In this document: positions 1 through 8,887 of the stretch, piece after piece
Numbering within the stretch: position 1 is the stretch's first letter
Layout: each line of letters opens with the position of its first letter
NCBI GenBank assembly: GCA_934668345.1
Contig: CAKUNE010000007.1
Span: forward strand, 1-41,204
DNA: 41,204 bases
Origin: an uncultured Collinsella sp.
GTDB taxonomy: Bacteria > Actinomycetota > Coriobacteriia > Coriobacteriales > Coriobacteriaceae
Reading direction: 5' to 3'
The notes under the pieces: model-generated
What the model saw: only the letters and a program-made list of their open reading frames with translations
Told to the model about the DNA's origin: nothing
Databases searched by the model: none
Translations under genes and position numbers: made by a program

Positions 1-41
1 TGAGCCCGATGGAGTACCGCAGGAAGCTTGGATACGCCTAG
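1..41 (+). CDS. IS3-type transposase, C-terminal end only (partial)
   Basis: Only the last 12 codons are inside the window; they read SPMEYRRKLGYA followed by TAG. The string 'SPMEYRR.LG' is the usual ending of the integrase-core transposase (OrfB) of IS3-family elements, where it closes the DDE domain. The gene begins upstream of the window, so whether it is intact cannot be judged. A sequence 30 bp after the stop (72-93) recurs as one arm of an inverted repeat at 27611-27677 and probably marks the right end of the element. Identification rests on a short motif. Confidence 0.6.
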   Translation, partial: SPMEYRRKLGYA

Positions 42-71
42 GCGGTCCAGGAAATCGTCCGCACCCCCAAA

Positions 72-93
72 CAGTCCATATTCCACCGCAACT
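72..93 (+). repeat. Probable right terminal repeat of the IS element
   Basis: This 22-bp sequence, beginning CAGTCC and ending CCGCAACT, matches 27656-27677 at 21 of 22 positions. At the second site it forms one arm of a 67-bp inverted repeat. Lying about 30 bp after a transposase stop codon is where the right inverted repeat of an IS3-type element is expected. The left end lies outside the window, so this is an inference. Confidence 0.45.
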
Positions 94-95
94 TA

Positions 96-129
96 AAAGG
101 GGCACGTTCCAGCAACGTGCCCCTTTCTT
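96..129. terminator. Rho-independent terminator hairpin
   Basis: A perfect 10-bp GC-rich stem (99-108 pairs with 114-123) with a 5-nt loop is preceded by an A-run and followed by TTTCTT. It can therefore act in both directions. It follows the IS end and insulates it from the groESL region. Confidence 0.75.
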
Positions 130-200
130 GTACATCCCATCCGCATCGCCATTTTGCTGCACTGACTTTTTTGGATGTCGGGCTCGATAACGTTGACTCA

Positions 201-345
201 GCTCCCGTGTGGCTCCGGCGGGGCGGGGCATAAGGTTTATCGCGAGTTCCGCACGAGCCGAAGGCCACTTAATGTGGCCTTCGTGCGAGCAGGACTGCCC
301 GAGCAGGAAACCTTATGCCCCGCCCCGCCGGAGCCACACGGGAGC
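201..345. repeat. 145-bp inverted repeat with 38-bp perfect arms, upstream of groES
   Basis: Positions 201-238 are the exact reverse complement of 308-345 (38 of 38). The 69-bp centre holds a second hairpin: 259-268 pairs with 274-283 around a TTAAT loop, with a flanking CGCA/TGCG pairing. The arms are very GC-rich. No open reading frame of convincing composition uses the region. A second element of exactly the same size and arm length, but different sequence, lies just after groEL at 2569-2713. It may serve as a strong bidirectional transcriptional block or be a mobile palindromic element. Confidence 0.9.
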
Positions 346-514
346 CGCGCACAAGTTATCCCCCGGCATTCAGAAAATCTAAGTGCCAAAAAATAAGATT
401 TTTTGACTCCGTGTTGTATAACCCGCCATTCGTGGGTACCATTCAACGCGTACGCAAACAAAAAGGGTTAACCCGCACGGCTCAACCGTGCGGCCCACAA
501 AGGAGGAAACAAGC
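346..514 (+). promoter_or_regulatory. groESL upstream region
   Basis: A plausible -10 (TATAAC, 417-422) has a weak -35 (TAAGAT, 394-399) at 17-bp spacing. A palindrome GGGTTAACCC (467-476) overlaps an 8-bp hairpin (472-479 with 485-492) in the predicted leader, just before the AGGAGG ribosome-binding site at 501-506. I looked for a CIRCE operator (TTAGCACTC-N9-GAGTGCTAA) and for the HspR HAIR motif and saw neither, so the heat-shock control of this operon is not obvious from sequence. Confidence 0.4.
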
Positions 515-808
515 ATGTCGTCTTTGAAGCCGCTTGCAGATCGCGTCCTGGTCAAGCCCGACGAGGCCGAGCAGAAGACCGCCTCTGGTCTGTACATCGC
601 CAGCAACGCTCAGGAGAAGCCGCAGCGCGGCACCATCGTTGCCGTGGGCGCCGGCAAGGTCAACGACAAGGGTGAGCGCATCCCCATGGACGTCAAGGTT
701 GGCGACGTTGTTATCTACGGTAAGTTCGGTGGCAACGAGGTCAAGGTCGACGGCGAGAAGTATCTGCTGATGCGCGCCGACGACATCTACGCCGTCGTCG
801 AGGCCTAG
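515..808 (+). CDS. groES: Co-chaperonin GroES (Hsp10)
   Basis: This 97-residue protein is the ring-shaped lid that caps GroEL and encloses the folding chamber in the cytoplasm. The sequence begins MSSLKPLADRVLVKPDEAEQ, the standard GroES N terminus. It continues through the mobile-loop region (around residues 17-32, KTASGLYIASNAQEKPQ) and ends with the usual '..GEKYLLMRADDIYAVVEA'. The ATG at 515 is chosen because AGGAGG lies 8 bp upstream; an in-frame ATG at 488 would add nine unrelated residues and has no ribosome-binding site. groEL follows after 96 bp, so the two are presumably co-transcribed. Length is normal for the family. Confidence 0.97.
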   Translation: MSSLKPLADRVLVKPDEAEQKTASGLYIASNAQEKPQRGTIVAVGAGKVNDKGERIPMDVKVGDVVIYGKFGGNEVKVDGEKYLLMRADDIYAVVEA

Positions 809-826
809 TCTCGTCAGAATCTCTGA

Positions 827-2542
<1,716 letters not shown>

Positions 2543-2568
2543 GGCCGACAAGGTCTAGAACTCCCACC

Positions 2569-2713
2569 GGGAATCCGGGGGCGTGACGGGGGTTTCTCTC
2601 CGGAACGTCCTCGGACATGCAAAGAGGCTCCGCATCGCGCTTCGCGCTGCGGAGCCTCTTTGCGTCCTGCGGAATGTTCCGGAGAGAAACCCCCGTCACG
2701 CCCCCGGATTCCC
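2569..2713. repeat. 145-bp inverted repeat with 38-bp perfect arms, downstream of groEL
   Basis: Positions 2569-2606 are the exact reverse complement of 2676-2713. The centre is a second perfect 16-bp hairpin (2619-2634 with 2648-2663) whose own loop contains GCGC-TTC-GCGC, so the element is a palindrome nested three deep. Its total length (145 bp), arm length (38 bp) and 69-bp centre match the element at 201-345, although the arm sequences are unrelated. It most likely terminates groESL; its origin is unknown. Confidence 0.9.
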
Positions 2714-2747
2714 TGCGTTTACGGCCTTGAGGTCGGCGTGGGCGGAG

Positions 2748-2939
2748 GACTTGGTTGTTGGGAATACGTGTCCCGGTCGCTGTTTCGCGGCTTTGCCGCG
2801 AAAGGCGCGCCATTTTGGGGCGAGTGGAGGATGTGGTTGGTGCAGTGGCTTGTCCCCTTCGCTGTTTCGCGCTTTGCGCGAAAGGCGCGTTACTTTGGGA
2901 TGGGTGGGGAACGTGGTTGTTGCGGCAACTGATCCCCGC
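2748..2939. repeat. About 82-bp tandem repeat with a compensating hairpin, about 2.4 copies
   Basis: Unit 1 (about 2748-2829) and unit 2 (about 2830-2908) share GTGGTTGKTG, TGTCCC and GCTGTTTCGCG, then a hairpin, AAAGGCGCG, and a TTTGGG-rich tail. A third partial unit starts at 2909. The hairpin stems differ but stay perfectly paired: 2783-2791 with 2795-2803 (TTTCGCGGC) in unit 1, and 2865-2872 with 2876-2883 (TTTCGCGC) in unit 2. No protein gene is present between groEL and the FMN riboswitch. Confidence 0.75.
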
Positions 2940-2960
2940 CACAAATTACCCTTGGCATAC

Positions 2961-2988
2961 TTGCGCGAACGATTGCTCGTGCTACACT
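2961..2988 (+). promoter_or_regulatory. Promoter of the riboflavin-transport operon
   Basis: TTGCGC (2961-2966) and TACACT (2983-2988) are separated by 16 bp. Transcription would start near 2995, immediately before the FMN aptamer at 3002, which is the position expected for a riboswitch-controlled leader. Confidence 0.6.
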
Positions 2989-3001
2989 TGCAATTGCTGT
3001 T

Positions 3002-3178
3002 TCAGGGCGGGGTGAAATTCCCCACTGGCGGTAAATCGGGCGGTGTCAAAGGGACGCCGTGGCGCAGGCGAGATTCCTGTGACCGAGCCGATGAGTCCGC
3101 GACCCGTGTGTGCGTTGGTTCGCATGCCGGCTGAACTGGTGAGATCCCAGTACCAACGGTTAGAGTCCGGATGAAAGA
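3002..3178 (+). ncRNA. FMN riboswitch (RFN element)
   Basis: The conserved RFN blocks occur in order: GGGCGGGGTGAAATTCCCCA (from 3005), CTGGCGGTAAATC, the AGTCCGCGA block near 3094, then 'CTGGTGAGATCCCAGTACC' near 3136 and 'AACGGTTAGAGTCCGGATG' ending near 3173. This aptamer binds flavin mononucleotide and lowers expression of riboflavin synthesis or uptake genes. Here the aptamer ends only about 15 bp before the ribU start codon, with no terminator hairpin between them. This suggests control by blocking the ribosome-binding site rather than by attenuation; that mode is an inference. Confidence 0.95.
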
Positions 3179-3191
3179 GGCAGGTGATCTT

Positions 3192-3782
3192 ATGTCTGAA
3201 CAGTCGCAGCATATCCATTTTGAGAACACGAATAGGTGGAGCACCAAACAGCTCGTAACCATGGCGTTGATGTGCGCCTTGGGCGCCCTGTTTATGTATG
3301 TGCAGCTACCCATTCTTCCCTCGGCGCCGTTTTTGACGTATGACCCGTCGCTGGTGCCGGCGATGGTGTGCGGTTTTGCGTATGGCCCTGGCGCCGGCAC
3401 TGCTGTTGCCGCCATGGCGATCGTTATCCATGCGCTCACCACGGGTGACTGGGTCGGCGCGCTTATGAACCTGGTGGCTACGCTGGGTTATATTCTGCCC
3501 GCGGCTATCGTCTACCAGAAGATGCATACCTATAAGGGTGCCGTGATTGGCCTAGCGCTCGGCGTCATTGCCGCTACGGCGTTGTCTATGGTCGCAAACC
3601 TTACCATTGGCGTATGGTTCTGGTATGGCTCGGTCGATGTGATCGCCCCACTCATGATTCCTGCCGTGCTGCCGTTCAACCTTATCAAGACCGTGCTTAA
3701 CTCGGTGTTGACGCTGGCGGTGTATAAAGCGGTCTCCAACCTCATCACGCCTAAAAAGGACCAGGTCAAAGGCCGCGCATGA
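3192..3782 (+). CDS. ribU: Riboflavin-specific ECF transporter S component
   Basis: This 196-residue membrane protein is the vitamin-binding subunit of an energy-coupling-factor importer. About six hydrophobic segments follow a short polar N terminus (for example LVTMALMCALGALFMYVQL and GAVIGLALGVIAATALSMV). The family is the RibU/ECF-S group. Riboflavin as substrate follows from the FMN riboswitch directly upstream and from the coupled energy-module genes. ATG 3192 is preferred, with AGGCAGG upstream; an in-frame ATG at 3171 lies inside the aptamer. The stop overlaps the next start as ATGA, so translation is coupled to the ATPase gene. Confidence 0.9.
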   Translation: MSEQSQHIHFENTNRWSTKQLVTMALMCALGALFMYVQLPILPSAPFLTYDPSLVPAMVCGFAYGPGAGTAVAAMAIVIHALTTGDWVGALMNLVATLGYILPAAIVYQKMHTYKGAVIGLALGVIAATALSMVANLTIGVWFWYGSVDVIAPLMIPAVLPFNLIKTVLNSVLTLAVYKAVSNLITPKKDQVKGRA

Positions 3783-5683
3783 TTGAGTGTCGGGGCGTTT
3801 CCTTTAGCTATGACGGCGCCGTGTCGGCACTCGACGGTGTCGATCTGAGCATCGAGGACGGGGAGTTTTTCTGCATCCTCGGTGGCAATGGGTCGGGCAA
3901 GTCGACGTTTGCCAAGCATCTGAATGCACTGTTGCAGCCCGATGCGGGCACGGTACGCATCAACGGCATGGATGCGTCCGACCCCGAGCTGGTCTACGAC
4001 ATTCGTTCGACCGCGGGCATGGTATTCCAAAATCCCGATGACCAGCTGGTGGCAACGCTTGTCGAAGATGACGTTGCGTTTGGTCCCGAAAACCTTGGCG
4101 TGCCATCGGCACAAATTGCGCAGCGTGTACGCGAGGCGCTGAAGGGCGTGGGGCTGGTGGGCTTTGAGCGCCATGAGACCCATGCACTTTCGGGTGGCCA
4201 AAAGCAGCGCGTGGCGCTTGCCGGTGTGCTCGCCATGGAACCGCGCGTGCTCATATTGGACGAGGCTTCTTCGATGCTCGATCCGCGTGGACGCAAGGGC
4301 CTCATGAAGGCTTGCCGCGCGTTGCACGATCGCGGCATGACCATCGTGATGATTACGCACTTTATGGAAGAGGCCGCCGAGGCCGATCGTGTCGCGGTAT
4401 TTCGGGCGGGGCGCGTTGCCATGCTCGGTACGCCCGAGGAGATTCTGACGCGGGCAGATGGGCTCATGGAGCTCAACCTGGATATGCCGGCGTCGTGCTG
4501 CTTGGGCATGGCACTTCGTGCGAAGGGCGCGCCCGTTCATGCGCAGGTGCGCGAGGCGGATATGGTCGCCGAGGTTGCGCAGGCATATGCCGACCGGAGT
4601 GGGGAAGACACCGCAGGGCGGCCTTCTGCATCCGATTCTCGTGTGCTCGACAACGTCTCCTCTGCAACCGACGGGACAGCCGTGTCGGAGCCCGTCATCG
4701 AGATCTCGCACCTCTCGCATAGTTACTCGCTGAGTGCCCGCGAGCGCCGTAGATGGCGCAAGCGCTCGGCCACTGCGGGCAAATCGAATAAACAGGCTCT
4801 CTGGGGAAACGACCCCAGCAGCCCGTGGGCGCTGCGCGATGTATCGCTGACGGTGCGTCGCGGCGAGTTCCTAGGCTTGGCAGGTCATACCGGTTCGGGT
4901 AAGTCGACGCTGGTCCAGCATCTCAACGGTTTGATTCGCCCCCAGGAGGGATTCGTTCGCGCACTGGGGCTCGATCTGTCAAACAAGAAAGACGCCGCCG
5001 CGGTTAAGGCCAAGGTCGGCGTGGTGTTTCAATATCCCGAGCGTCAGCTGTTTGCCGAAACCGTGACGCAGGACGTGGCGTTTGGCCCGCACAACCTTGG
5101 CTTGCCGCAGGCCGAGGTTGTCCACCGCGTTGAGTCATCGCTCGCGCGCGTGGGCCTCGACTTGGCCACGGTGGGCGACAAGAGCCCCTTTGAGCTCTCG
5201 GGCGGGCAGCAGCGGCGCGTGGCGTTTGCCGGCGTGCTTGCTATGGAGCCCGAGGTCCTGGTACTCGATGAACCCATGGCGGGGCTCGATCCGGCTGCGC
5301 GCAGGGATTTCCTTGAGCTTATCGATCGACTTCACCGCGATGGCCTGACCGTTGTCATGGTTTCGCATAGTATGGATGACCTGGCCAATTGCTGCGACCG
5401 CATCGTCGTGATGAACGAAGGTGCGGTGTTTGCCGAGGGAACCCCCGCGCAGGTATTTGCACATGCCGATGAGCTCAAGTCGATCGGCTTGGGCGTTCCC
5501 GCCGCCCAGCGCATGGCGTTGGCGCTCGCGGAGGCGGGCGTGCCGCTGCGTCGGGGCGGGCTCTATACGGTTGAGTCGCTGGCAGACGAGTTGGTGGACC
5601 TGCTGATCGGTCGCTCAGACGGTCTTTCTAACGTCGCGGACATTGCTAAATCCAAGACGGTCGCGCGAGAGGAGGGCTGCTAA
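3779..5683 (+). CDS. ecfA: Fused ECF transporter ATPase EcfA1-EcfA2
   Basis: This 634-residue protein carries two ABC ATPase domains in one chain. Domain 1 has Walker A GGNGSGKST (35-43), signature LSGGQKQR (about 137-144) and Walker B VLILDEASSMLD. Domain 2 has Walker A GHTGSGKST (about 368-376), signature LSGGQQRR (about 473-480) and Walker B VLVLDEPMAGLD. A polar linker of roughly 60 residues joins them (about 270-330, rich in S, R and D). In most bacteria EcfA1 and EcfA2 are separate proteins that dimerise on EcfT; the fusion fixes the pair at 1:1. The gene overlaps ribU by 4 bp and ecfT by 1 bp. Confidence 0.93.
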   Translation: MIECRGVSFSYDGAVSALDGVDLSIEDGEFFCILGGNGSGKSTFAKHLNALLQPDAGTVRINGMDASDPELVYDIRSTAGMVFQNPDDQLVATLVEDDVAFGPENLGVPSAQIAQRVREALKGVGLVGFERHETHALSGGQKQRVALAGVLAMEPRVLILDEASSMLDPRGRKGLMKACRALHDRGMTIVMITHFMEEAAEADRVAVFRAGRVAMLGTPEEILTRADGLMELNLDMPASCCLGMALRAKGAPVHAQVREADMVAEVAQAYADRSGEDTAGRPSASDSRVLDNVSSATDGTAVSEPVIEISHLSHSYSLSARERRRWRKRSATAGKSNKQALWGNDPSSPWALRDVSLTVRRGEFLGLAGHTGSGKSTLVQHLNGLIRPQEGFVRALGLDLSNKKDAAAVKAKVGVVFQYPERQLFAETVTQDVAFGPHNLGLPQAEVVHRVESSLARVGLDLATVGDKSPFELSGGQQRRVAFAGVLAMEPEVLVLDEPMAGLDPAARRDFLELIDRLHRDGLTVVMVSHSMDDLANCCDRIVVMNEGAVFAEGTPAQVFAHADELKSIGLGVPAAQRMALALAEAGVPLRRGGLYTVESLADELVDLLIGRSDGLSNVADIAKSKTVAREEGC

Positions 5684-6483
5684 TGGAGGCGTTTTCGTTT
5701 GGCAGCTACTATCCCGGCGATAGTGCAATCCACCGCCTGGACCCGCGAACCAAGTTGCTCTTGGGCTTTGTGTTTCTGATCACGACGCTTACGGTCAGTG
5801 GCTTCCGCGGACTGGCACCGGTCGCAATTTTCGTTGTGCTGATCTATGCCGTGTCTCGCGTGCCGGTTCGTCGCGTTCTGTCGTCGATGGCGCCGCTGCT
5901 GGCGATTGTCGTGGTGGTCGCAGTGCTCAACCTGTTTTCCGACCAGAGCGGGCGCATTCTGTGGCAGCTTGGCTTTTTGCAGATAAGCGAGGGCTCGCTG
6001 CATTCCGCCGCCTTTATGGCGTGCCGCCTGAGCTTGATGATGGCCGGCATGAGCGCCATTACGCTCACCACGCCCACGCTCGACCTCACCGCGGGCTTTG
6101 AGCGTCTGCTCGCACCGTTTGCGCGTGTGGGACTTCCTGCACACGAGCTCGGCATGATTATGGGTATCGCGCTGCGCTTTATGCCGCAGTTTGCCACCGA
6201 GATGAAGCAGACGGCCGATGCGCAGGCGAGCCGCGGTGCGCGCGTGACGGGAGGCCCGCTCGGCGGCGTGCGTATGCTCGGCAGTGTGGCGATCCCGCTG
6301 TTCACGGGTGTGTTCCGCCATGCCGAGACGCTGTCTGCTGCCATGGATGCACGCTGCTATCACGGCGAGCAGGGCCGCACGCGCCTGCATGCGCTTGCAT
6401 TTCGCCGCGGGGATGCGCTGGCTGCGGTGGTGACGGCGCTGCTGCTCGCGTGTGTCATCGTCATCAACCTTCAACTTGTTTAG
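5683..6483 (+). CDS. ecfT: ECF transporter transmembrane component EcfT
   Basis: This 266-residue integral membrane protein couples ATP hydrolysis by EcfA to movement of the S component. It starts MEAFSFGSYYPGDSAIHRLDPRTKL, the typical EcfT opening (Y.PGDS..HRLDPR.K). Hydrophobic helices and the long cytoplasmic coupling region follow, with the small-Arg motifs 'ASRGARVTG' and 'AMDARCYHG' that contact the ATPases. The start overlaps the ecfA stop (TAATG). With ribU and ecfA it makes a complete transporter. Because the genome may carry other S components, this module could also be shared. Confidence 0.93.
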   Translation: MEAFSFGSYYPGDSAIHRLDPRTKLLLGFVFLITTLTVSGFRGLAPVAIFVVLIYAVSRVPVRRVLSSMAPLLAIVVVVAVLNLFSDQSGRILWQLGFLQISEGSLHSAAFMACRLSLMMAGMSAITLTTPTLDLTAGFERLLAPFARVGLPAHELGMIMGIALRFMPQFATEMKQTADAQASRGARVTGGPLGGVRMLGSVAIPLFTGVFRHAETLSAAMDARCYHGEQGRTRLHALAFRRGDALAAVVTALLLACVIVINLQLV

Positions 6484-6513
6484 GCGCGATTCGAGCGCAA
6501 GAAAGGGGTCCCT

Positions 6514-6960
6514 ATGACCGACAACGACCGCACGGCTCAGCTTGAGCGCGCCTGTTCGTATCTCAGGCGCATTCCGGCGTGGTATCTAGCCACGACCGAT
6601 GTGGCCGACGGGCATCAGCCTCGCGTGAGGCCGTTTTCGTTTGCCATGGTCGATGAAGGTAAGCTGTGGTTTTGCACGTCGCGCGACAAGGATGTGTGGG
6701 CGGAGCTGAGTGCGAATCCCAAGTTCGAGCTCTCGGGCTGGAAGCCGGGGGAATGTTGGATCGTGTTGACCGGCGAGGCCGCGCTCGAGGATGATGCGGT
6801 CGTGAGCGACAAGGTGCGCCAGGCAGGCTTTAAGCACATGGTGGGTATTGGCGAGAAACACGAGAGTGCCAACGACGGCCGCCTTGCTTTCTTTTCGGTC
6901 TGCAACATTGCCGCGCGCTTCTGTGATATCGACGGCAGCGAGGAGCGCCTGGGGCTCTAA
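6514..6960 (+). CDS. Pyridoxamine 5'-phosphate oxidase-fold protein (paralogue 1)
   Basis: This 148-residue cytoplasmic protein has a split-barrel fold of the PNPOx-like family. It contains 'IPAWYLATTD...QPRVRPFSFAMVDEGKLWFCTS', the typical first half of FMN-binding PNPOx-like proteins, and then 'NPKFELSGW' and 'WIVLTGEA'. The exact substrate is unknown; members bind FMN, F420 or haem and many reduce small molecules. It starts 30 bp after ecfT with an AAAGGGG ribosome-binding site, so it probably belongs to the FMN-controlled operon. It is followed by a clearly related second copy. Confidence 0.75.
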   Translation: MTDNDRTAQLERACSYLRRIPAWYLATTDVADGHQPRVRPFSFAMVDEGKLWFCTSRDKDVWAELSANPKFELSGWKPGECWIVLTGEAALEDDAVVSDKVRQAGFKHMVGIGEKHESANDGRLAFFSVCNIAARFCDIDGSEERLGL

Positions 6961-7014
6961 TTTCCCAAATTGACTACCCATTCCAAAAAGACTGGTCAGG
7001 CGACAGGAGGAAAC

Positions 7015-7425
7015 GTGGACGGATTGAATACGGTTTTGGAGTATCTGACGTCGGTGCCGGCGTGGTATCTGGCGACGAGCGTGGACGGGCAGCCACATGT
7101 GCGTCCGTTCTCGTTTGCACAGATTCAGGACGGCAAGCTGTGGTTTGTGACAGCGCGCACCAAAGACGTGTGGCAGGAGCTGCTGCAAAACCAGCGCTTT
7201 GAGGCCACGAGTTGGTGGCCGGGCCATGGCTGGCTCATCTTGCGCGGGCGCGCTGGCTTGGATGACCGGGCTTTAGACGAAATGCGCGAAGCCGGGTGGA
7301 AGCATCTAGAGCGCCTGGGCGAGCACTATGAGGGGCCTAACGACCCCACGCTCGTCTTCTTTAGCGTCGAGGATCCCGAGGCTTTTATCTGCAACCATGA
7401 CGAATGGGTGCCGGTCGAGCTCTAG
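7015..7425 (+). CDS. Pyridoxamine 5'-phosphate oxidase-fold protein (paralogue 2)
   Basis: This 136-residue protein has the same pattern as its neighbour: VPAWYLATS.DGQPHVRPFSFA, GKLWFVTARTKDVW.ELL.N..FE, W.PG.GWLI..GRA, and a shared FFSV near the end. The two therefore look like an old tandem duplication. The GTG at 7015 is taken as the start because AGGAGG sits 4 bp upstream and the N terminus then aligns with the paralogue. A TTG at 6970 in the same frame has no ribosome-binding site. Function is unknown beyond a likely flavin-binding split barrel. Confidence 0.72.
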   Translation: MDGLNTVLEYLTSVPAWYLATSVDGQPHVRPFSFAQIQDGKLWFVTARTKDVWQELLQNQRFEATSWWPGHGWLILRGRAGLDDRALDEMREAGWKHLERLGEHYEGPNDPTLVFFSVEDPEAFICNHDEWVPVEL

Positions 7426-7462
7426 CTGGCTGGCTCATCCTAACAACTTGGTTTTCGCATGG

Positions 7463-7516
7463 GCGGGCCCCGTATTGCCCGGCGCCGTTAGGAGCGTCGG
7501 TCAATACGGGGCCCGC
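7463..7516. terminator. Nested hairpin terminator between the ECF/PNPOx operon and argC
   Basis: A perfect 15-bp stem (7463-7477 with 7502-7516) encloses a second, G.U-tolerant hairpin in its 24-nt loop. A short T-rich run follows (CTATTTGTC). It should end the upstream operon. Confidence 0.7.
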
Positions 7517-7561
7517 TCTATTTGTCAATTCCTTCAAGCGAATGTGTCGGGAATGTTTCAA

Positions 7562-7575
7562 TGCATGAATATGCA
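7562..7575. promoter_or_regulatory. Possible ArgR operator (ARG box) upstream of argC
   Basis: TGCATGAATATGCA is an imperfect palindrome (TGCAT/ATGCA) resembling bacterial ARG boxes. It lies about 110 bp upstream of the first arginine gene. A half-site TGCATAAAT occurs again near 7653-7661, close to the ribosome-binding site. ArgR itself is not in the window. A possible -10, TAAAGT near 7608-7613, lies between the two. Confidence 0.4.
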
Positions 7576-7682
7576 AGCCATTTACGTGTTAATGCATCTT
7601 TTGGTGCTAAAGTTTCAACCCACTTCATAACGACCGCTGCGAAATGCGCATCGGTGCATAAATCGCAGACAAGGAGTCTGAT

Positions 7683-8753
7683 ATGTCTTTGAAGGTTGGA
7701 ATCGTCGGCGCGGCTGGATATGCCGGAGCCGAGCTCATTCGCCTCGTGCTCGGTCATCCCGAGTTTGAACTTGTTGCCATTACGTCCAACGCCGATGCCG
7801 GCCAGCCGCTGTCTGCGGTGTATCCGAGCTTTGCTGGCGTGAGCGATCTGGTTTTCACCACGCATGACGCCCCCGAGCTCAAGAGCTGCGATGCGGTTTT
7901 TCTTGCCGTGCCGCACACGGCTGCCATGGCACAGGTGCCCGCGCTGCTTGCATCGGGCGTCTCCTGCTTTGATCTTTCGGCCGATTACCGTCTGAGCGAC
8001 GCGTCTGTCTTTGAGACATGGTATGCCGCCGAGCATACGAGCCCCGAGTTGCTCAAGACGCGTGCCTTCGGTCTGCCCGAGCTGTTCTGCCAGGACTTGG
8101 AGACCGCCGCATCCGACCATGCCGACGGCAAACCCGTGCTGGTCGCCTGCGCCGGTTGCTATCCCACCGCAACGAGCCTTGCCGCCGCGCCCGCCGTGCG
8201 CGCGGGCTGGGTGGCCGAGAACGGTCCCGTGATTGTCGATGCCATTAGCGGCGTGACGGGCGCGGGTAAGTCCTGCAACGCCCGCACCCATTTTTGCAGC
8301 GCGGACGAGAACCTGGAGGCCTACGGCGTGGGTAAACATCGTCACACGCCCGAAATCGAGCAAATCCTTGGCCTGACCGATCGCGTCGTCTTTACCCCGC
8401 ACCTGGCACCGCTCAAGCGTGGTCTGCTCTCCACGGTGACAATACCGCTCGCGCTGCAGGCCATCGACTCCTTGGCTCTTGAGGACGTTGTCGACTATTA
8501 CAAGCAGTTCTATGCCGGTCGCACCTTTGTGCGCGTGCTCGATGCCGGCCAGCAGCCCAAGACGGCTTCGGTCGTCGGCACCAACGCTGCCCAGATTGGC
8601 CTCGCGCTCAACAAGCGCGCGGGCGTGCTGGTGGCGACGGGCGCCATCGACAATCTGTGCAAGGGCGCTGCGGGCCAAGCGGTCCAGTGCGCCAATATCG
8701 TCTTTGGCTTTGACGAGCGACGAGGCTTGCCCACAGTGGCGTGCCCGGTGTAG
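7683..8753 (+). CDS. argC: N-acetyl-gamma-glutamyl-phosphate reductase
   Basis: This 356-residue cytoplasmic enzyme reduces N-acetylglutamyl phosphate to the semialdehyde with NADPH, the third step of arginine synthesis. The N-terminal nucleotide-binding motif is VGIVGAAGYAGAELIRL. The catalytic cysteine is Cys159 in 'VACAGCYPTATSL'. Substrate-binding 'KHRHTPEIEQIL' follows, and the C-terminal 'NLCKGAAGQAVQC' is typical. It is first in the argC-argJ-argB-argD series. GGAG lies upstream of ATG 7683. Confidence 0.96.
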   Translation: MSLKVGIVGAAGYAGAELIRLVLGHPEFELVAITSNADAGQPLSAVYPSFAGVSDLVFTTHDAPELKSCDAVFLAVPHTAAMAQVPALLASGVSCFDLSADYRLSDASVFETWYAAEHTSPELLKTRAFGLPELFCQDLETAASDHADGKPVLVACAGCYPTATSLAAAPAVRAGWVAENGPVIVDAISGVTGAGKSCNARTHFCSADENLEAYGVGKHRHTPEIEQILGLTDRVVFTPHLAPLKRGLLSTVTIPLALQAIDSLALEDVVDYYKQFYAGRTFVRVLDAGQQPKTASVVGTNAAQIGLALNKRAGVLVATGAIDNLCKGAAGQAVQCANIVFGFDERRGLPTVACPV

Positions 8754-8887
8754 CACATTCGATTGTTAACGATTTGGTAGTCGGGCATCGAGTGGGGCGC
8801 CACTCTTAAGCTGGTCTCATGATCACGACTGGCATGGCGCACCAACCGATGTCCGTTTTTTGTTTGACATAAGGAGTCATAAAGACG

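Noticed and set aside
403..422. TTGACT with TATAAC upstream of groES as a -35/-10 pair
   Set aside because: The spacing is only 8 bp. The -10 may be used with a weaker -35 further upstream.
2583..3134. 183-codon open frame through the repeats and into the FMN riboswitch
   Set aside because: It starts in one arm of a palindrome and runs through a riboswitch aptamer; composition follows the repeats.
8863..8868. TTGACA just upstream of argJ
   Set aside because: Only about 20 bp from the start codon with no -10 at a useful distance; it cannot serve argJ as a promoter.
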